In this document: piece after piece, positions 8,447 to 17,386 of the stretch
Numbering within the stretch: the stretch's first letter is position 1
How the letters are laid out: every line of letters begins with the position of its first letter
Assembly (NCBI RefSeq): GCF_004336745.1
Contig: NZ_SJXD01000026.1
Coordinates: forward strand, 248,001-312,000
DNA: 64,000 bases
Reading direction: 5' to 3'
From: Roseococcus sp. SYP-B2431
GTDB taxonomy: Bacteria > Pseudomonadota > Alphaproteobacteria > Acetobacterales > Acetobacteraceae
Made by a program: the position numbers and the translations under genes
Notes under the pieces: generated by a model
The model's input: the letters and a program-made list of their open reading frames with translations, nothing else
Databases searched by the model: none
Told to the model about the DNA's origin: nothing

Positions 8447-10526
8447 ATTCGCCCCGCAGGGCCACCAGGCCGTCGAGCGCATAGGCGCCGTCCTGGCGGA
8501 CCAGGAAGGGGTTGATCTCGACGCTCTCGATCACGTCCTGCTGCGCAACGGCCAGCTCCGACACCGCGACCAGCGCCTTCACCAGCGCCGCCTTGTCCAT
8601 CGGCGGACGGCCGCGGAAGCTCTCGAGGAGCTTCGCGCCCTTCACGCTGGCGATCAGCGCCTCGGCCCGCTCGGGCGTGAGCGGCGCGGTGGCGAAGGCC
8701 ACGTCGTTGAACAGCTCGACCGAGACGCCGCCCAGGCCGAACATGACCATCGGGCCGAAGACGGGATCGCGCTGCACGCCGATGATGGTCTCGACGCCGC
8801 CGGAGACCATGGGGGCGACCAGCACGCCGTCCAGCCTGGCCTCGGGCCTCTTCGCCCGGGCGCGGCGGTGGAGCTCGTCGAAGCCCACGGCCACGGCCGC
8901 CGCATCGGCCACGTTCAGCAGCACGCCGCCGACCTCGGTCTTGTGCGGGATGTCGTCCGACAGGATCTTCATCACGACGGGGAAGCCCATGGCGGTCGCG
9001 GCCGCCACGGCCGCATCGGCGCTGGCGCAGGCCTTTTCCGGCAGGACCGGCACGCCCGATCGCGCCAGGAGTTCCTTCGCCGCCGCCTCGTTGCGGGAGG
9101 CGAGCGCGATGGGCGCGGCCTTGGCCACCTCCGGCACCGACGCCGCCGCGGCCTGGAGCTCACGGACGAAGGTCGCGCCCGCGATGGCGCGGATGGCGCG
9201 CGAGGGATCCTCGAAGACGGGAATGCCGGCGGCTTCCAGCTTCAGGCGGATCTCGTCCACATGCGTCATCACGGCGACGACCAGCCGATCGGGCGCGGCC
9301 TTGCGCAGCTCGGTCAGCGCCTTCTCCAGCGGCGGGAAACGGCGGAGATCACGGCCGAGATGGGCGAGGTAGAAGACGAAGGAGCCGAGCTCGGCGCCTC
9401 CGAGCATCGCCTGGCTGATGCTCTCGAAGATGTGCATCCGCCCATTGAGCTGGGCCGTGGTGTCGATGGGGTTGCAGCCGCCGGCCGGGGGCTGGATCTC
9501 GCGGATGCGCGCCAGCACCTCCGGCGTCATCGCCGGCACCTTGAGGCCCGCATGGATGCCGCCATCGGCCATCAGCACGCCCAGCCCGCCCGAGACGCTC
9601 AGGATGCCCACCCCGCGCGAGGGCGGCAGCGGCGCGACCGAGCAGACATAGGCGATGTCGATCATCTCCTCGATCGACTGCGCGCGGACGGCGCCGCATT
9701 CGCGGAAGACCGTGTCGATGATGCGATCCTCGCCGGCAAGCGAGCCGGTATGGGTCGCGGCGGCGGCCGCGCCCTCCTCGGTGCTGCCGACCTTCATGAT
9801 GATGACCGGCTTCTTCGCGGCAGCCGCCTTCAGCAGCGCGCGACGCAGGCCGGGGCCGTCCTTGCAGCCCTCCAGCGAGGCGCAGATGACGGTCGTGCCG
9901 GGATCCTCGGCGAGGTATTCGATGCAGGCCGCGACGTCGATGTCGGCCTCATTGCCCGTCGCGATCGCGCGGCTGATGCCCACGCCCCGGAAACCCGCCA
10001 CGGCGTAGATATGCGAACCATAGGCGCCGCTTTGCGTGGCGACGCCGACCGTCCCGGGCCCGGGACGCGCGGTCGCGAGCAGGCTCGAGAAGGTCGCGAA
10101 ATAGGAATCGGGCGGGCTGATGCTGCCGAGCGCGTTAGGCCCCGTGATGCGCATGCCGTGGCGCTTGGCGATCTCCACGAGCTGCGCCTGCATGGCCACG
10201 CCCTCGCCGCCCTCTTCCGCGAAGCCGGAGGAGAGCACCTGCACCAGCTTGATGCCCTTCTGCGCGCATTCCTCGAGCGACTTCGCGACGAGCTTGGCGG
10301 GCAGCACCATGATCGCCGTGTCGGGCGTCTCGGGCAGGTCGAGGACGCTCGGATAGGCGGGCAGGCCCTGCACTTCCCTGGCGGTGACGTTGATGGGGTA
10401 GATCTTCCCCTGGAAGCCGAGCTCCTTGATGTGCCACAGCGCACGTCCGCCCAGCTTGTCGGGATCGCCCGAGGCGCCGATGACCGCGACCGAGCGCGGC
10501 CGGAACATCTTGTCCAGTTGATGCAT
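8433..10526 (-). CDS. ADP-forming acyl-CoA ligase (fused alpha-beta acetyl-CoA synthetase type)
   Basis: A cytosolic enzyme of 697 residues with the fused architecture: CoA-binding domain (PRSVAVIGASGDPDKLGG at the N-terminus), two succinyl-CoA-ligase-like domains, then an ATP-grasp domain from about residue 480 (VPVLPEKACASADAA, PHKTEVGGVLLNV, VETIIGVQRDPVFGP). The phosphorylated His is in THTGSLAG near residue 256. It makes acyl-CoA from an organic acid, ATP and CoA, releasing ADP and phosphate. It is the last gene of the TetR-controlled acyl-CoA operon, 3 bases after the second dehydrogenase, so it probably activates the acid that the dehydrogenases and hydratase then oxidise. Confidence 0.9.
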   Translation of the reverse strand: MHQLDKMFRPRSVAVIGASGDPDKLGGRALWHIKELGFQGKIYPINVTAREVQGLPAYPSVLDLPETPDTAIMVLPAKLVAKSLEECAQKGIKLVQVLSSGFAEEGGEGVAMQAQLVEIAKRHGMRITGPNALGSISPPDSYFATFSSLLATARPGPGTVGVATQSGAYGSHIYAVAGFRGVGISRAIATGNEADIDVAACIEYLAEDPGTTVICASLEGCKDGPGLRRALLKAAAAKKPVIIMKVGSTEEGAAAAATHTGSLAGEDRIIDTVFRECGAVRAQSIEEMIDIAYVCSVAPLPPSRGVGILSVSGGLGVLMADGGIHAGLKVPAMTPEVLARIREIQPPAGGCNPIDTTAQLNGRMHIFESISQAMLGGAELGSFVFYLAHLGRDLRRFPPLEKALTELRKAAPDRLVVAVMTHVDEIRLKLEAAGIPVFEDPSRAIRAIAGATFVRELQAAAASVPEVAKAAPIALASRNEAAAKELLARSGVPVLPEKACASADAAVAAATAMGFPVVMKILSDDIPHKTEVGGVLLNVADAAAVAVGFDELHRRARAKRPEARLDGVLVAPMVSGGVETIIGVQRDPVFGPMVMFGLGGVSVELFNDVAFATAPLTPERAEALIASVKGAKLLESFRGRPPMDKAALVKALVAVSELAVAQQDVIESVEINPFLVRQDGAYALDGLVALRGESAAR

Positions 10527-10529
10527 GGT

Positions 10530-11603
10530 TCAGGCTTCCTGGCCGGCCAGCAGGCGCGTGGCGTGGAACACGCGGTTGCCGAATTCGAATTCCGCCATCA
10601 TCAGGCGCTTGCACAGGCGGTTGGCCGGCAGCTCCTCCGTCATGCCCATGCCGCCATGGCACTGGATGGCGGATTCCGCGACGGCGCGTCCGGCCTCACC
10701 GAGGCGCAGCTTGGCGAAGGAAATGGCCTGCGAGGCCTCCTCGCCCGACTGCGCGGCGCGCAGCGCGCGCGAGACGATGCCGCGCAGCGTCTCGTATTCC
10801 ACATACATCTCCGCCACCCGGTGCCGCAGCGCCTGGTAGGTCGCCAGCGGCTGGCCGAACTGCACGCGGTTGAGCAGGTAGTGAATGGTCTGCTCGACCA
10901 AGGCGCCCATGGCGGAGACGCATTCCACGCCGGTGAGCAGGGCGCCGACGTCGCGCGCGGCCTCGGCGCGGCGCATGGCCTGGGCGCCGCGGGCCACGAT
11001 CCATTCGGGCTGGATCGCGACATGGCCGAAGTGGAAGTCGGCCGCGAGGCGCCAGTCGATGCGCAGATAGGTCGCGGTCTGCAGGCCGGCGGCGCCGGTC
11101 GGAACCAGCAGCAGGACCGCCTCGTCCCCGCCGATCGCAAGCGCGACATGGGTGGGGTCGGGCGGCGTCTCCACGCCCACGGCGTCGCCGTCGAGAGCCT
11201 TCGCCGCGCTCAGCGCCTTGCCGTCGGCATCGCGCGCCGCGCCGGGCAGGATCGCCGCGACGCGGGCCTTGCCGCTCGCGACATCAGCGAGGATGGGGTG
11301 GCCCGCCAGCAGCACCGGGACCACGCCGCAGCTCGCCGCCACCGGCAGCGCCAGGGCGGCGCGCCCGGCGCCGGCGGCCAGGGAGGCGAGGTCGGCGAGG
11401 TCGCCGCCGGCGCCGCCCTCGGTCTCGGGAATGGCGGTCGCCATCCAGCCGAGCTCCGCGATGCCGGCCCAATGCCGGCCGATGCAGGCGGCCTGCGCGT
11501 GCGCCTCGGCGATGGCCGCCAGCTCCTCGCCCGCCTCCGTCGCGAAGCGCGAGGCCATCTCGTACATCTCGCCGCCGATCACCGGCTTGGTTTCGAAGCC
11601 CAT
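10530..11603 (-). CDS. Acyl-CoA dehydrogenase family protein (second subunit-like)
   Basis: About 357 residues. The start at 11603 (MGFETKP) follows the first dehydrogenase stop by 2 bases. N-terminal helical domain with WMATAIPETEGGAGGDLADL; C-terminal FAD-binding helical domain with GALVEQTIHYLLNRVQFGQPLATYQALRHRVAEM and CHGGMGMTEELPANRL. The middle beta-domain is degenerate compared with the partner gene. Paired ACAD genes like this often encode unequal subunits of one flavoenzyme for unusual acyl-CoAs such as sterol side-chain or aromatic substrates. It belongs to the operon running from 13557 to 8433. Confidence 0.88.
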   Translation of the reverse strand: MGFETKPVIGGEMYEMASRFATEAGEELAAIAEAHAQAACIGRHWAGIAELGWMATAIPETEGGAGGDLADLASLAAGAGRAALALPVAASCGVVPVLLAGHPILADVASGKARVAAILPGAARDADGKALSAAKALDGDAVGVETPPDPTHVALAIGGDEAVLLLVPTGAAGLQTATYLRIDWRLAADFHFGHVAIQPEWIVARGAQAMRRAEAARDVGALLTGVECVSAMGALVEQTIHYLLNRVQFGQPLATYQALRHRVAEMYVEYETLRGIVSRALRAAQSGEEASQAISFAKLRLGEAGRAVAESAIQCHGGMGMTEELPANRLCKRLMMAEFEFGNRVFHATRLLAGQEA

Positions 11604-11605
11604 GA

Positions 11606-12784
11606 TCACATCCCGAACAGCTGCTTGGCGATGACGTTCTTCTGCACCTCGCTGCTGCCGCCATAGATCGTGCGGACGCGGGCGTACATGTAGTTCTGCA
11701 CCCATTCGATGCCGGGCGCCTCGGCGTTCGGGCCCTCGCCGTCCACGCGCTTGAAGCGCGGCGCGAGCCGGTCGCCCACCGCGTCCAGCGCGATCTGGCT
11801 GATCGTCTGCATGGTCACGCTGGTGCAGAGCTTGATGACGGCCGGCAGCATGCCCAGCGGCTTGCCCTCGATCGCGGCCTCGATGGATTCGCGGCCCAGC
11901 TCCGAAGCCCCGAGCAGCTCGGCCTCGGCCAGGAGCAGGCGGTGATTCAGCAGCTCGCGTTCGGCGCGGCGGTCCTCCCCGGCGAGCTCCTTGCCGACCA
12001 TATCGCGCACGCGCTCCAGCGCCATGCGGTGCGGCGCGATGTTCGCGCCGCCCAGCCGCTCGCGCTCCAGCAGGAACTTGCCATAGGTCCAGCCCTGGCC
12101 CTCCTCGCCGATGCGGTTCGCGACCGGCACGCGGACATTGTCGAGGAAGACCTCGTTCACGTGGTGCCAGCCGTCGATCGTGCGGATCGGGCGGATGGTG
12201 ATGCCGGGCGAATTGAGCGGGATCAGCAGCAGGCTGATGCCCTGCTGCTTCTTCGGCTCCTTCGAGGTGCGGACCAGCGTGTACATCCAATCCGCTTCCT
12301 GGGCGTGCGAGGTCCAGGTCTTCTGGCCGTCCACGATGTACTCGTCGCCCTCGCGTCGCCCCGTCGTGCGCAGCGAGGCGAGGTCGGAGCCCGCGCCCGG
12401 CTCGGAATAGCCCTGGCACCACCAGTCCGTGCCGTTCAGGATGCCCGGCAGGAAACGCTCCTGCTGCTCCTTGTTGCCGAACTCGATGATGACGGGGCCG
12501 AGATGCCGCAGCCCGTGATGGTATTGCGGCGGGCAGTCGCACTCGGCCATCACCTCGTCGAAGATGACGCGCTGGCGCGTGTCCCAACCGGTGCCGCCGA
12601 ACTCCTGCGGCCAGTTCGGCGCGCCCCAGCCATGCTCGAAGAGGATCTTCTGCCAGGGATACCAGATCTTGCGCGAGAGCTTCCGGTAGCTCGCCACCAC
12701 CGCGCGGATCTCCGGCGGGCAGTTGCGCAGCGCGAAGTCGCGGACCTCCTCGCGGAAGGCCTCGTAATCGATGGCGGCGGGCAT
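11606..12784 (-). CDS. Acyl-CoA dehydrogenase family protein
   Basis: About 392 residues, full length for the family. The start at 12784 is 2 bases after the hydratase stop. Features: NWPQEFGGTGWDTRQRVIFDE, the flavin-contact WWCQGYSEPGAGSDLASLRT, QKTWTSHAQEADWMYTLVRT, and the C-terminal YMYARVRTIYGGSSEVQKNVI that closes the FAD site. It oxidises acyl-CoA to 2-enoyl-CoA and passes electrons to ETF. It most likely works with the next gene as a heteromer, given their tight spacing. Confidence 0.92.
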   Translation of the reverse strand: MPAAIDYEAFREEVRDFALRNCPPEIRAVVASYRKLSRKIWYPWQKILFEHGWGAPNWPQEFGGTGWDTRQRVIFDEVMAECDCPPQYHHGLRHLGPVIIEFGNKEQQERFLPGILNGTDWWCQGYSEPGAGSDLASLRTTGRREGDEYIVDGQKTWTSHAQEADWMYTLVRTSKEPKKQQGISLLLIPLNSPGITIRPIRTIDGWHHVNEVFLDNVRVPVANRIGEEGQGWTYGKFLLERERLGGANIAPHRMALERVRDMVGKELAGEDRRAERELLNHRLLLAEAELLGASELGRESIEAAIEGKPLGMLPAVIKLCTSVTMQTISQIALDAVGDRLAPRFKRVDGEGPNAEAPGIEWVQNYMYARVRTIYGGSSEVQKNVIAKQLFGM

Positions 12785-12786
12785 GC

Positions 12787-13557
12787 TCAGCGGCCCTTGA
12801 AGTTCGGCTTGCGCTTCTCGAGCTGCGCCGTGCGGGCCTCCTTGGCGTCCTCCGTCTTGGAGAGCTCGTAGGTGAAGTTCTGCTCGAAGCGATAGGCGTC
12901 CTTGGGCGACATCAGCTCGACGAAGTTGCAGCTGTTCTTCGCATATTTGATGCCCAGCGGGCTCTTGGAGGCGATGCGCGCGGCCATCTTCAGCGCCTCC
13001 GGCAGCAGCTGCTCCTGCGGCCAGATGCTGTCGATGATGCCCTGCCGGTAGAGCTCGGCCGAGGGGATGCGATCGCCGGTGAACATCAGCCGGCGCGTCC
13101 AGGACTTGCCGAACATCTCGCGGATCATGGCCGCGCCGCCGGCCAGGCCGACGTCGATCTCGGGCATGCCGAAGGTCGCGTTCTCGGAGGCCATCATGAT
13201 GTCGCAGGCGGCCATGAGGCCGAAGCCCGCGCCGAGCGCCGTGCCGTTGACCGCGGCGATGACGGGCTTGGCGCATTCCTTGATGGAATTGCCCAGCTCG
13301 CGCGTGGTGCGGTTGTGGCCCCAGTACTGGCCGGGAACCTTCGGGTCCGGGCGCTGCTTGAGGTCGGCGCCGGCGCAGAAGATGCTGCCCTGCGCGGTCA
13401 GCACGACGACGCGGACGTCCTCGCGATCCGTCGCCGCATCGAAGATCTCGATGAGGCGATCCTTCATCTCGGCATTCACCGCGTTGACCGGCGGGCGGTT
13501 CAGCGTCACGACGCCGATGTAGTCGGACACTTCGAATTTCACGATGTCAGATGACAT
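12787..13557 (-). CDS. Enoyl-CoA hydratase/isomerase family protein
   Basis: A crotonase-fold protein of 256 residues. The start at 13557 (MSSDIVKFEV) is the first gene after the TetR operator at 13603-13618. CoA-binding and oxyanion segments are visible: SIFCAGADLKQRP, NGTALGAGFGLMAACDIMMASE and FGMPEIDVGLAGG. The position of the usual first catalytic Glu in the ALGAGFGL helix is not Glu, so activity may differ from classical hydratases. It hydrates or isomerises the enoyl-CoA made by the dehydrogenases downstream. Confidence 0.9.
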   Translation of the reverse strand: MSSDIVKFEVSDYIGVVTLNRPPVNAVNAEMKDRLIEIFDAATDREDVRVVVLTAQGSIFCAGADLKQRPDPKVPGQYWGHNRTTRELGNSIKECAKPVIAAVNGTALGAGFGLMAACDIMMASENATFGMPEIDVGLAGGAAMIREMFGKSWTRRLMFTGDRIPSAELYRQGIIDSIWPQEQLLPEALKMAARIASKSPLGIKYAKNSCNFVELMSPKDAYRFEQNFTYELSKTEDAKEARTAQLEKRKPNFKGR

Positions 13558-13602
13558 GGTCTTGTTCCCTCCGCCACGCGATGGCTGCTGGCCGGCATCC
13601 GA

Positions 13603-13618
13603 CCGACCGATCGGTCGG
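13603..13618. promoter_or_regulatory. TetR-type operator, promoter of the acyl-CoA operon
   Basis: Perfect 16-bp palindrome CCGACCGATCGGTCGG, 45 bases upstream of the hydratase start and 62 bases below the end of the TetR gene. Its core GACCGATCGGTC recurs exactly at 15569-15580 and, with two central changes, at 15459-15470. The neighbouring TetR protein is the natural candidate to bind it. Confidence 0.7.
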
Positions 13619-13679
13619 GACCCTAGGCCGGCGCGCGGCCTGGCGCAAGCTGTCCCGTCCTTATATCCCGTCCTTATAT

Positions 13680-14360
13680 TCAGCGCTTCCGCGGCTGCGG
13701 CGCGCGGATGCCGTCCACGATCATGTCGCAGAACTGGTCGGCCACCTGCGAGGCGGTCAGCGGCCCCTCGGGGTCGTACCAGCGCGCCATCCAGTTGACG
13801 CTGCCCAGCACGAAGCGCCCGGCCATCGCCACGTCCTGCACCTTGATCTCGCCGGCATCGATGCCCGCCTGCAGGATGTCGCGCAGCAGCTGCTCGTAGC
13901 GGTCGCGCCAGCCGATGCGCTCCTTGCGGGCGCGCGCCTTCGGATCGCTCCAGAAGGCGGTCGATCCCGCGATCCAGGCCCAGCGGAACTTCTCGAAGAA
14001 GTTCGCAGTCTCGACAAGGAAGACCCGCAGCCGGGCGAGCGGCGGCTGCGCCGGATCGTCGTGCCGGGAGACATGCACGAAGATGGACTTGGTCGTCCCC
14101 ATCGCCAGCGGGCGCAGGATGGAGTCCTTGTCCGGAAAGTAGTGGTAGAGCGTGGCCTTGGAGATGCCGCACTCGGCCGCGATGTCGCGCATGGAGACGC
14201 CGTCGAAGCCACGCTGGGCGAAGAGGCGGCAGGCCACCTGGAAGATCTGGACGATCCTGCCCTGCAGTGGGTTGCCGGCCGTGTCGAGCTCCAGGATTTC
14301 CGCGAGATCGTCCATGCTTCGCGATGGCACGGCGCCCGCCCGGTCCGCAACCCTCTCCAT
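13680..14360 (-). CDS. TetR/AcrR-family transcriptional regulator
   Basis: About 226 residues. The start at 14360 was chosen because an AGGGTGA lies just upstream; an ATG at 14315 would shorten it by 15. The N-terminal helix-turn-helix reads FAQRGFDGVSMRDIAAECGISKATLYHYFPDKDSIL, followed by an all-helical ligand-binding domain (FAGSTAFWSDPKA-type segments). It sits 8 bases after the Bug gene and upstream of the acyl-CoA operon. The shared palindrome at three promoters suggests that it represses the operon, the Bug gene (hence itself) and the divergent ABC binding protein until an acyl-CoA ligand appears. Confidence 0.9.
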   Translation of the reverse strand: MERVADRAGAVPSRSMDDLAEILELDTAGNPLQGRIVQIFQVACRLFAQRGFDGVSMRDIAAECGISKATLYHYFPDKDSILRPLAMGTTKSIFVHVSRHDDPAQPPLARLRVFLVETANFFEKFRWAWIAGSTAFWSDPKARARKERIGWRDRYEQLLRDILQAGIDAGEIKVQDVAMAGRFVLGSVNWMARWYDPEGPLTASQVADQFCDMIVDGIRAPQPRKR

Positions 14361-14368
14361 GCGTCGCG

Positions 14369-15400
14369 TCACCCTGCGGTGATGCCCGCCCGGCGGATCA
14401 CCGGGCCCCATTTCGCCACCTCGGAGCGCAGCATGTCCCCCAGTTCCTCCGGCGTGCTGGAAAGCGGCGGGCTGCTGCCGGCGTCGCGCATGCGCTGCGC
14501 CAGGCCGGGATCGCCCAGCACCTTCACGAAGGCCGCATTCAGGCGGTCGATGATCGGCCGCGGCGTGCCGGAGCGGACGCAGACATAGTTCACCACGCCG
14601 ACCTCGAAGCCGGGGACGGTCTCCGCGACCGTCGGCACGTCCGGCAGCTCGGGGTAGCGCCGCGGGCTCGTCACCGCGATGGGGCGGAGGTTGCCGGCCT
14701 GGATCTGCGGGATCATGACGCCATAGGTGTCGATCGACATGGTGACGCGGCCGGAGGCCACGTCCTGCACCGCCTGCGCCGTGCCGCGATAGGGCACATG
14801 CGTCATGCGGATGCCGGTCATCATGGAGAGCAGCTCGCCGGAGAGGTGGCTGCCCGCGCCATTGCCGGCGCTGGCGAAGGTGAGCTCGCCGGGGCGCGCG
14901 CGGGCGAGCGCGATGAGTTCCGGCAGGGTGCGCGCCGGCACGTCCTTGTGGACGGCTAGCAGGTAGGCGCCGCGCGTCAGCAGGCTGACGGGCGCGAAGT
15001 CCCTGTCCGAATCGTAGGGCAGGTTCGCCATCAGGAAACGGTTGGTGATGAGCGGGCCCGGCGTGCCGTAGAGCAGCGTGTAGCCGTCGGCCGGGGCCGT
15101 CGCGACGGCGGCCGTGCCGATCGTGCCCCCGGCGCCGCCGCGATTCTCGATGATGACGCTCTGGCCGAGCTCGGCGCCCAGCGGCTCCACGAGGAAGCGC
15201 GCCGTGATGTCGGCGCCTCCCCCAGGAACGAAGGGGACGACCATGCGGATCGGCCGGCTGGGGTAGCCCTCCTGCGCGGCGGCGGCCGTCGTCAGGAAGG
15301 GCGCGGCCAGGACTCCCGATATTGCGGCGCGGCGTGACAGTCCGCCGCCGGTCGGCAAGGATGAGGAGGGTGCGGTCGCCGCAGGGGCTCGTGTCGCCAT
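14369..15400 (-). CDS. Bug/TctC-family substrate-binding protein
   Basis: 343 residues, slightly long because of an extended N-terminal region before the signal sequence (LSRRAAISGVLAAPFLTTAAAAQ). Bug landmarks: IRMVVPFVPGGGADITARF, IENRGGAGGTIG, FASAGNGAGSHLSGE and HVPYRGTAQAVQDVASG. It is transcribed divergently from the ABC binding protein at 15641 and just ahead of the TetR gene. Two operator-like palindromes lie in the divergent region, so uptake by this protein is probably co-regulated with the acyl-CoA enzymes. Confidence 0.9.
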   Translation of the reverse strand: MATRAPAATAPSSSLPTGGGLSRRAAISGVLAAPFLTTAAAAQEGYPSRPIRMVVPFVPGGGADITARFLVEPLGAELGQSVIIENRGGAGGTIGTAAVATAPADGYTLLYGTPGPLITNRFLMANLPYDSDRDFAPVSLLTRGAYLLAVHKDVPARTLPELIALARARPGELTFASAGNGAGSHLSGELLSMMTGIRMTHVPYRGTAQAVQDVASGRVTMSIDTYGVMIPQIQAGNLRPIAVTSPRRYPELPDVPTVAETVPGFEVGVVNYVCVRSGTPRPIIDRLNAAFVKVLGDPGLAQRMRDAGSSPPLSSTPEELGDMLRSEVAKWGPVIRRAGITAG

Positions 15401-15458
15401 GGGATCGTTTCCTGTCCCGGCCGCCGCCTCTGCGGGCGACGGCGAAGTTCACACCGCT

Positions 15459-15470
15459 GACCGGACGGTC
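15459..15470. promoter_or_regulatory. TetR operator-like palindrome upstream of the Bug gene
   Basis: GACCGGACGGTC followed by GGTCGG, 58 bases upstream of the Bug start at 15400. It matches the 13605-13616 core except for the two central bases. It probably controls the leftward Bug-TetR transcript. Confidence 0.5.
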
Positions 15471-15568
15471 GGTCGGTTTCCGCCGAGCATAGGCCGCGAT
15501 ACCGGTCTCCGCAATCGGGCCGTTTCGCCTTGCGCGGATCCGGCCCCCGGCCTAGGTTCCGCCCCGTC

Positions 15569-15580
15569 GACCGATCGGTC
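15569..15580. promoter_or_regulatory. TetR operator upstream of the ABC binding protein
   Basis: GACCGATCGGTC, identical to the core at 13605-13616 and extended on the right by GGTCGG. It lies 60 bases upstream of the start at 15641. It is the second operator of the divergent region. Confidence 0.65.
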
Positions 15581-15640
15581 GGTCGGCTTCAAATTGCGTA
15601 TAATCAATGCGCCCGAACCGGCGCGCGGGAGGAAAGTTCC

Positions 15641-17233
15641 ATGCGGAAGCTCGTTGGCCGGTCCGTCTTCCGCCGGGCGCTGCTCGGCGCCGCCGCCACC
15701 ATGGCCGGCGCCGCCGGAGCGATGGCGCAGACGCTCACCATGGGCGTGGGCTCGCCCATCTCCTCGCTCGATCCGCATTATCACCAGCTCCGCTCCAACG
15801 GCGAGATCGCCCAGTCCATCTTCGACACGCTCACCCGGACCGATGCCCAGGCGCGCATCCATCCCGGCATGGCCGAAAGCTGGCGCGCCATGGGCACCGA
15901 GGGCTGGGAGCTCCGCCTGCGCGAGGGCATCCGCTTCCACGACGGCACCGCCTTCACCGCCGATGACGTCGCCTTCACCCTGGAGCGCATCCCGACCGTC
16001 ACGGGCCCTGGCGCCTCCTATTCCGGCCTGATCCGCCCGGTGAGCCGCGTGGAGGTGGTGGATGACCGCACCATCCGCCTCTACACCACCGGCCCCTCGC
16101 CGCTCCTGCCGACCTATCTCAGCCAGGTCGTGATGCTGAGCCGGAAGATCCACGCCGGCGCCGCCACGGCCGACTTCAACAGTGGCCGCGTCGCCATCGG
16201 CACCGGACCCTTCCGCCTCGTCTCCTACACCAACAACGACCGCATCGTGCTGGCGCGCAACGAGCAGTACTGGGGCGCGAAGCCGCACTGGGCGGAGGTG
16301 GGCTACCGCATCATCACCAACGACACGGCGCGCACGGCGGCGCTGCTGGCCGGCGACGTGGACTTCATCGACCAGGTCCCGACCAGCGACATCGGCCGCA
16401 TGCGCCGCGACAGCCGCTTCCGGGTCGCGGAGACGACGAGCCTGCGCACCATGTACCTGACGCTTGACGGCGTGCGCGCGCCGCCGGTACCCGCGCTCGC
16501 CTCCAGCACGGGCGCGGCGCTGGACCGCAATCCGCTCGCCGACCTGCGGGTGCGGCGCGCGCTGTCGCTCGCCATCGACCGGCGGATGATCCAGGAGCGG
16601 GTGATGGAGGGTTCGGCGCTGGCCACCGGCCAGTTCATGCCGCCCGGCAGCTTCTCCCACATGCCGGACTTCCCGGTACCGACCGCGGATCCCCAGGCGG
16701 CGCGCCGCCTGCTGGCCGAGGCCGGCTATCCGCAGGGATTCTCCCTCACGCTGGCGAGCTCGAACGACCGCTACATGAACGATGCCCGGGTGGTGCAGGC
16801 GGTCGGCCAGATGTGGACGCGCATCGGCATCCGCACGACCATCGAGGCGCAGCCCTACGCCACCTTCATCGGCCGCGCGTCACGTCGCGAGGCGCCGGCG
16901 AACCTGCTGAGCTGGGGCAATTCCACCGGCGAGGTCTCGGTGCTGCTGAACTCGGTTCTGCGCACGGTGAGCCGCGAGCGCGGGCACGGCTCGTCGAACC
17001 GCATCCAGTACTCCAACCCGGCGCTGGACGAGCTGATCGGCCAGGCCGAGGTGGAGCTGGACGATGGGAAGCGCGAGGCGTTGCTGCGGCGCGCGACGCG
17101 GCTGGTGCTGGAGGACTATCCGATCGTGCCGCTGTACCTGCAGAACGCGATCTGGGCGATGCGGTCCAGCGTGACCTACGAAGCGCGGTCCGACGAGCGC
17201 AACGATCCCGCGACGGTGCGGCCGGCGCGGTAG
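15641..17233 (+). CDS. ABC transporter substrate-binding protein, family 5 (peptide/nickel type)
   Basis: About 530 residues. The start at 15641 has GGGAGGAAA just upstream. Signal peptide ending at GAMAQ, then the SBP_bac_5 pattern: LDPHYHQLRSNGEIAQSIFDTLTR, LREGIRFHDGTAFTADDVAFTLERI, GTGPFRLVSY, NPLADLRVRRALSLAIDR and LAEAGYPQGFSLTL. The family binds oligopeptides, nickel or other solutes for an ABC importer; no permease or ATPase genes are adjacent, so it is an orphan. The operator at 15569 suggests co-regulation with the acyl-CoA cluster, so the ligand may be an acid or conjugate fed into that pathway. Confidence 0.9.
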   Translation: MRKLVGRSVFRRALLGAAATMAGAAGAMAQTLTMGVGSPISSLDPHYHQLRSNGEIAQSIFDTLTRTDAQARIHPGMAESWRAMGTEGWELRLREGIRFHDGTAFTADDVAFTLERIPTVTGPGASYSGLIRPVSRVEVVDDRTIRLYTTGPSPLLPTYLSQVVMLSRKIHAGAATADFNSGRVAIGTGPFRLVSYTNNDRIVLARNEQYWGAKPHWAEVGYRIITNDTARTAALLAGDVDFIDQVPTSDIGRMRRDSRFRVAETTSLRTMYLTLDGVRAPPVPALASSTGAALDRNPLADLRVRRALSLAIDRRMIQERVMEGSALATGQFMPPGSFSHMPDFPVPTADPQAARRLLAEAGYPQGFSLTLASSNDRYMNDARVVQAVGQMWTRIGIRTTIEAQPYATFIGRASRREAPANLLSWGNSTGEVSVLLNSVLRTVSRERGHGSSNRIQYSNPALDELIGQAEVELDDGKREALLRRATRLVLEDYPIVPLYLQNAIWAMRSSVTYEARSDERNDPATVRPAR

Positions 17234-17386
17234 CTGCCTGATCCCAGGGTCTGCCGGTGCGGTCCCTGGGGCCAGGCCCCTCGCCACGCGATGGCCAGGG
17301 CGAATCTAACCCGGGCGAACCCAGGCCCGCAAATCTTTGACACATTTTGTGGCATTTAGCGCTGCCGGACCAAAGTAGGGTTCGTC

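Noticed and set aside
8868-11666. A 932-codon plus-strand open frame opposite the CoA ligase and dehydrogenase genes
   Set aside because: It is the antisense shadow of well-identified minus-strand genes; its His/Arg/Asp-rich composition is that of antisense GC-rich code.
17337-17360. A TTGACA followed by TGGCATTTAG as a sigma70 or sigma54 promoter
   Set aside because: No -10 box at proper spacing, and the -24/-12 spacing is off by one.
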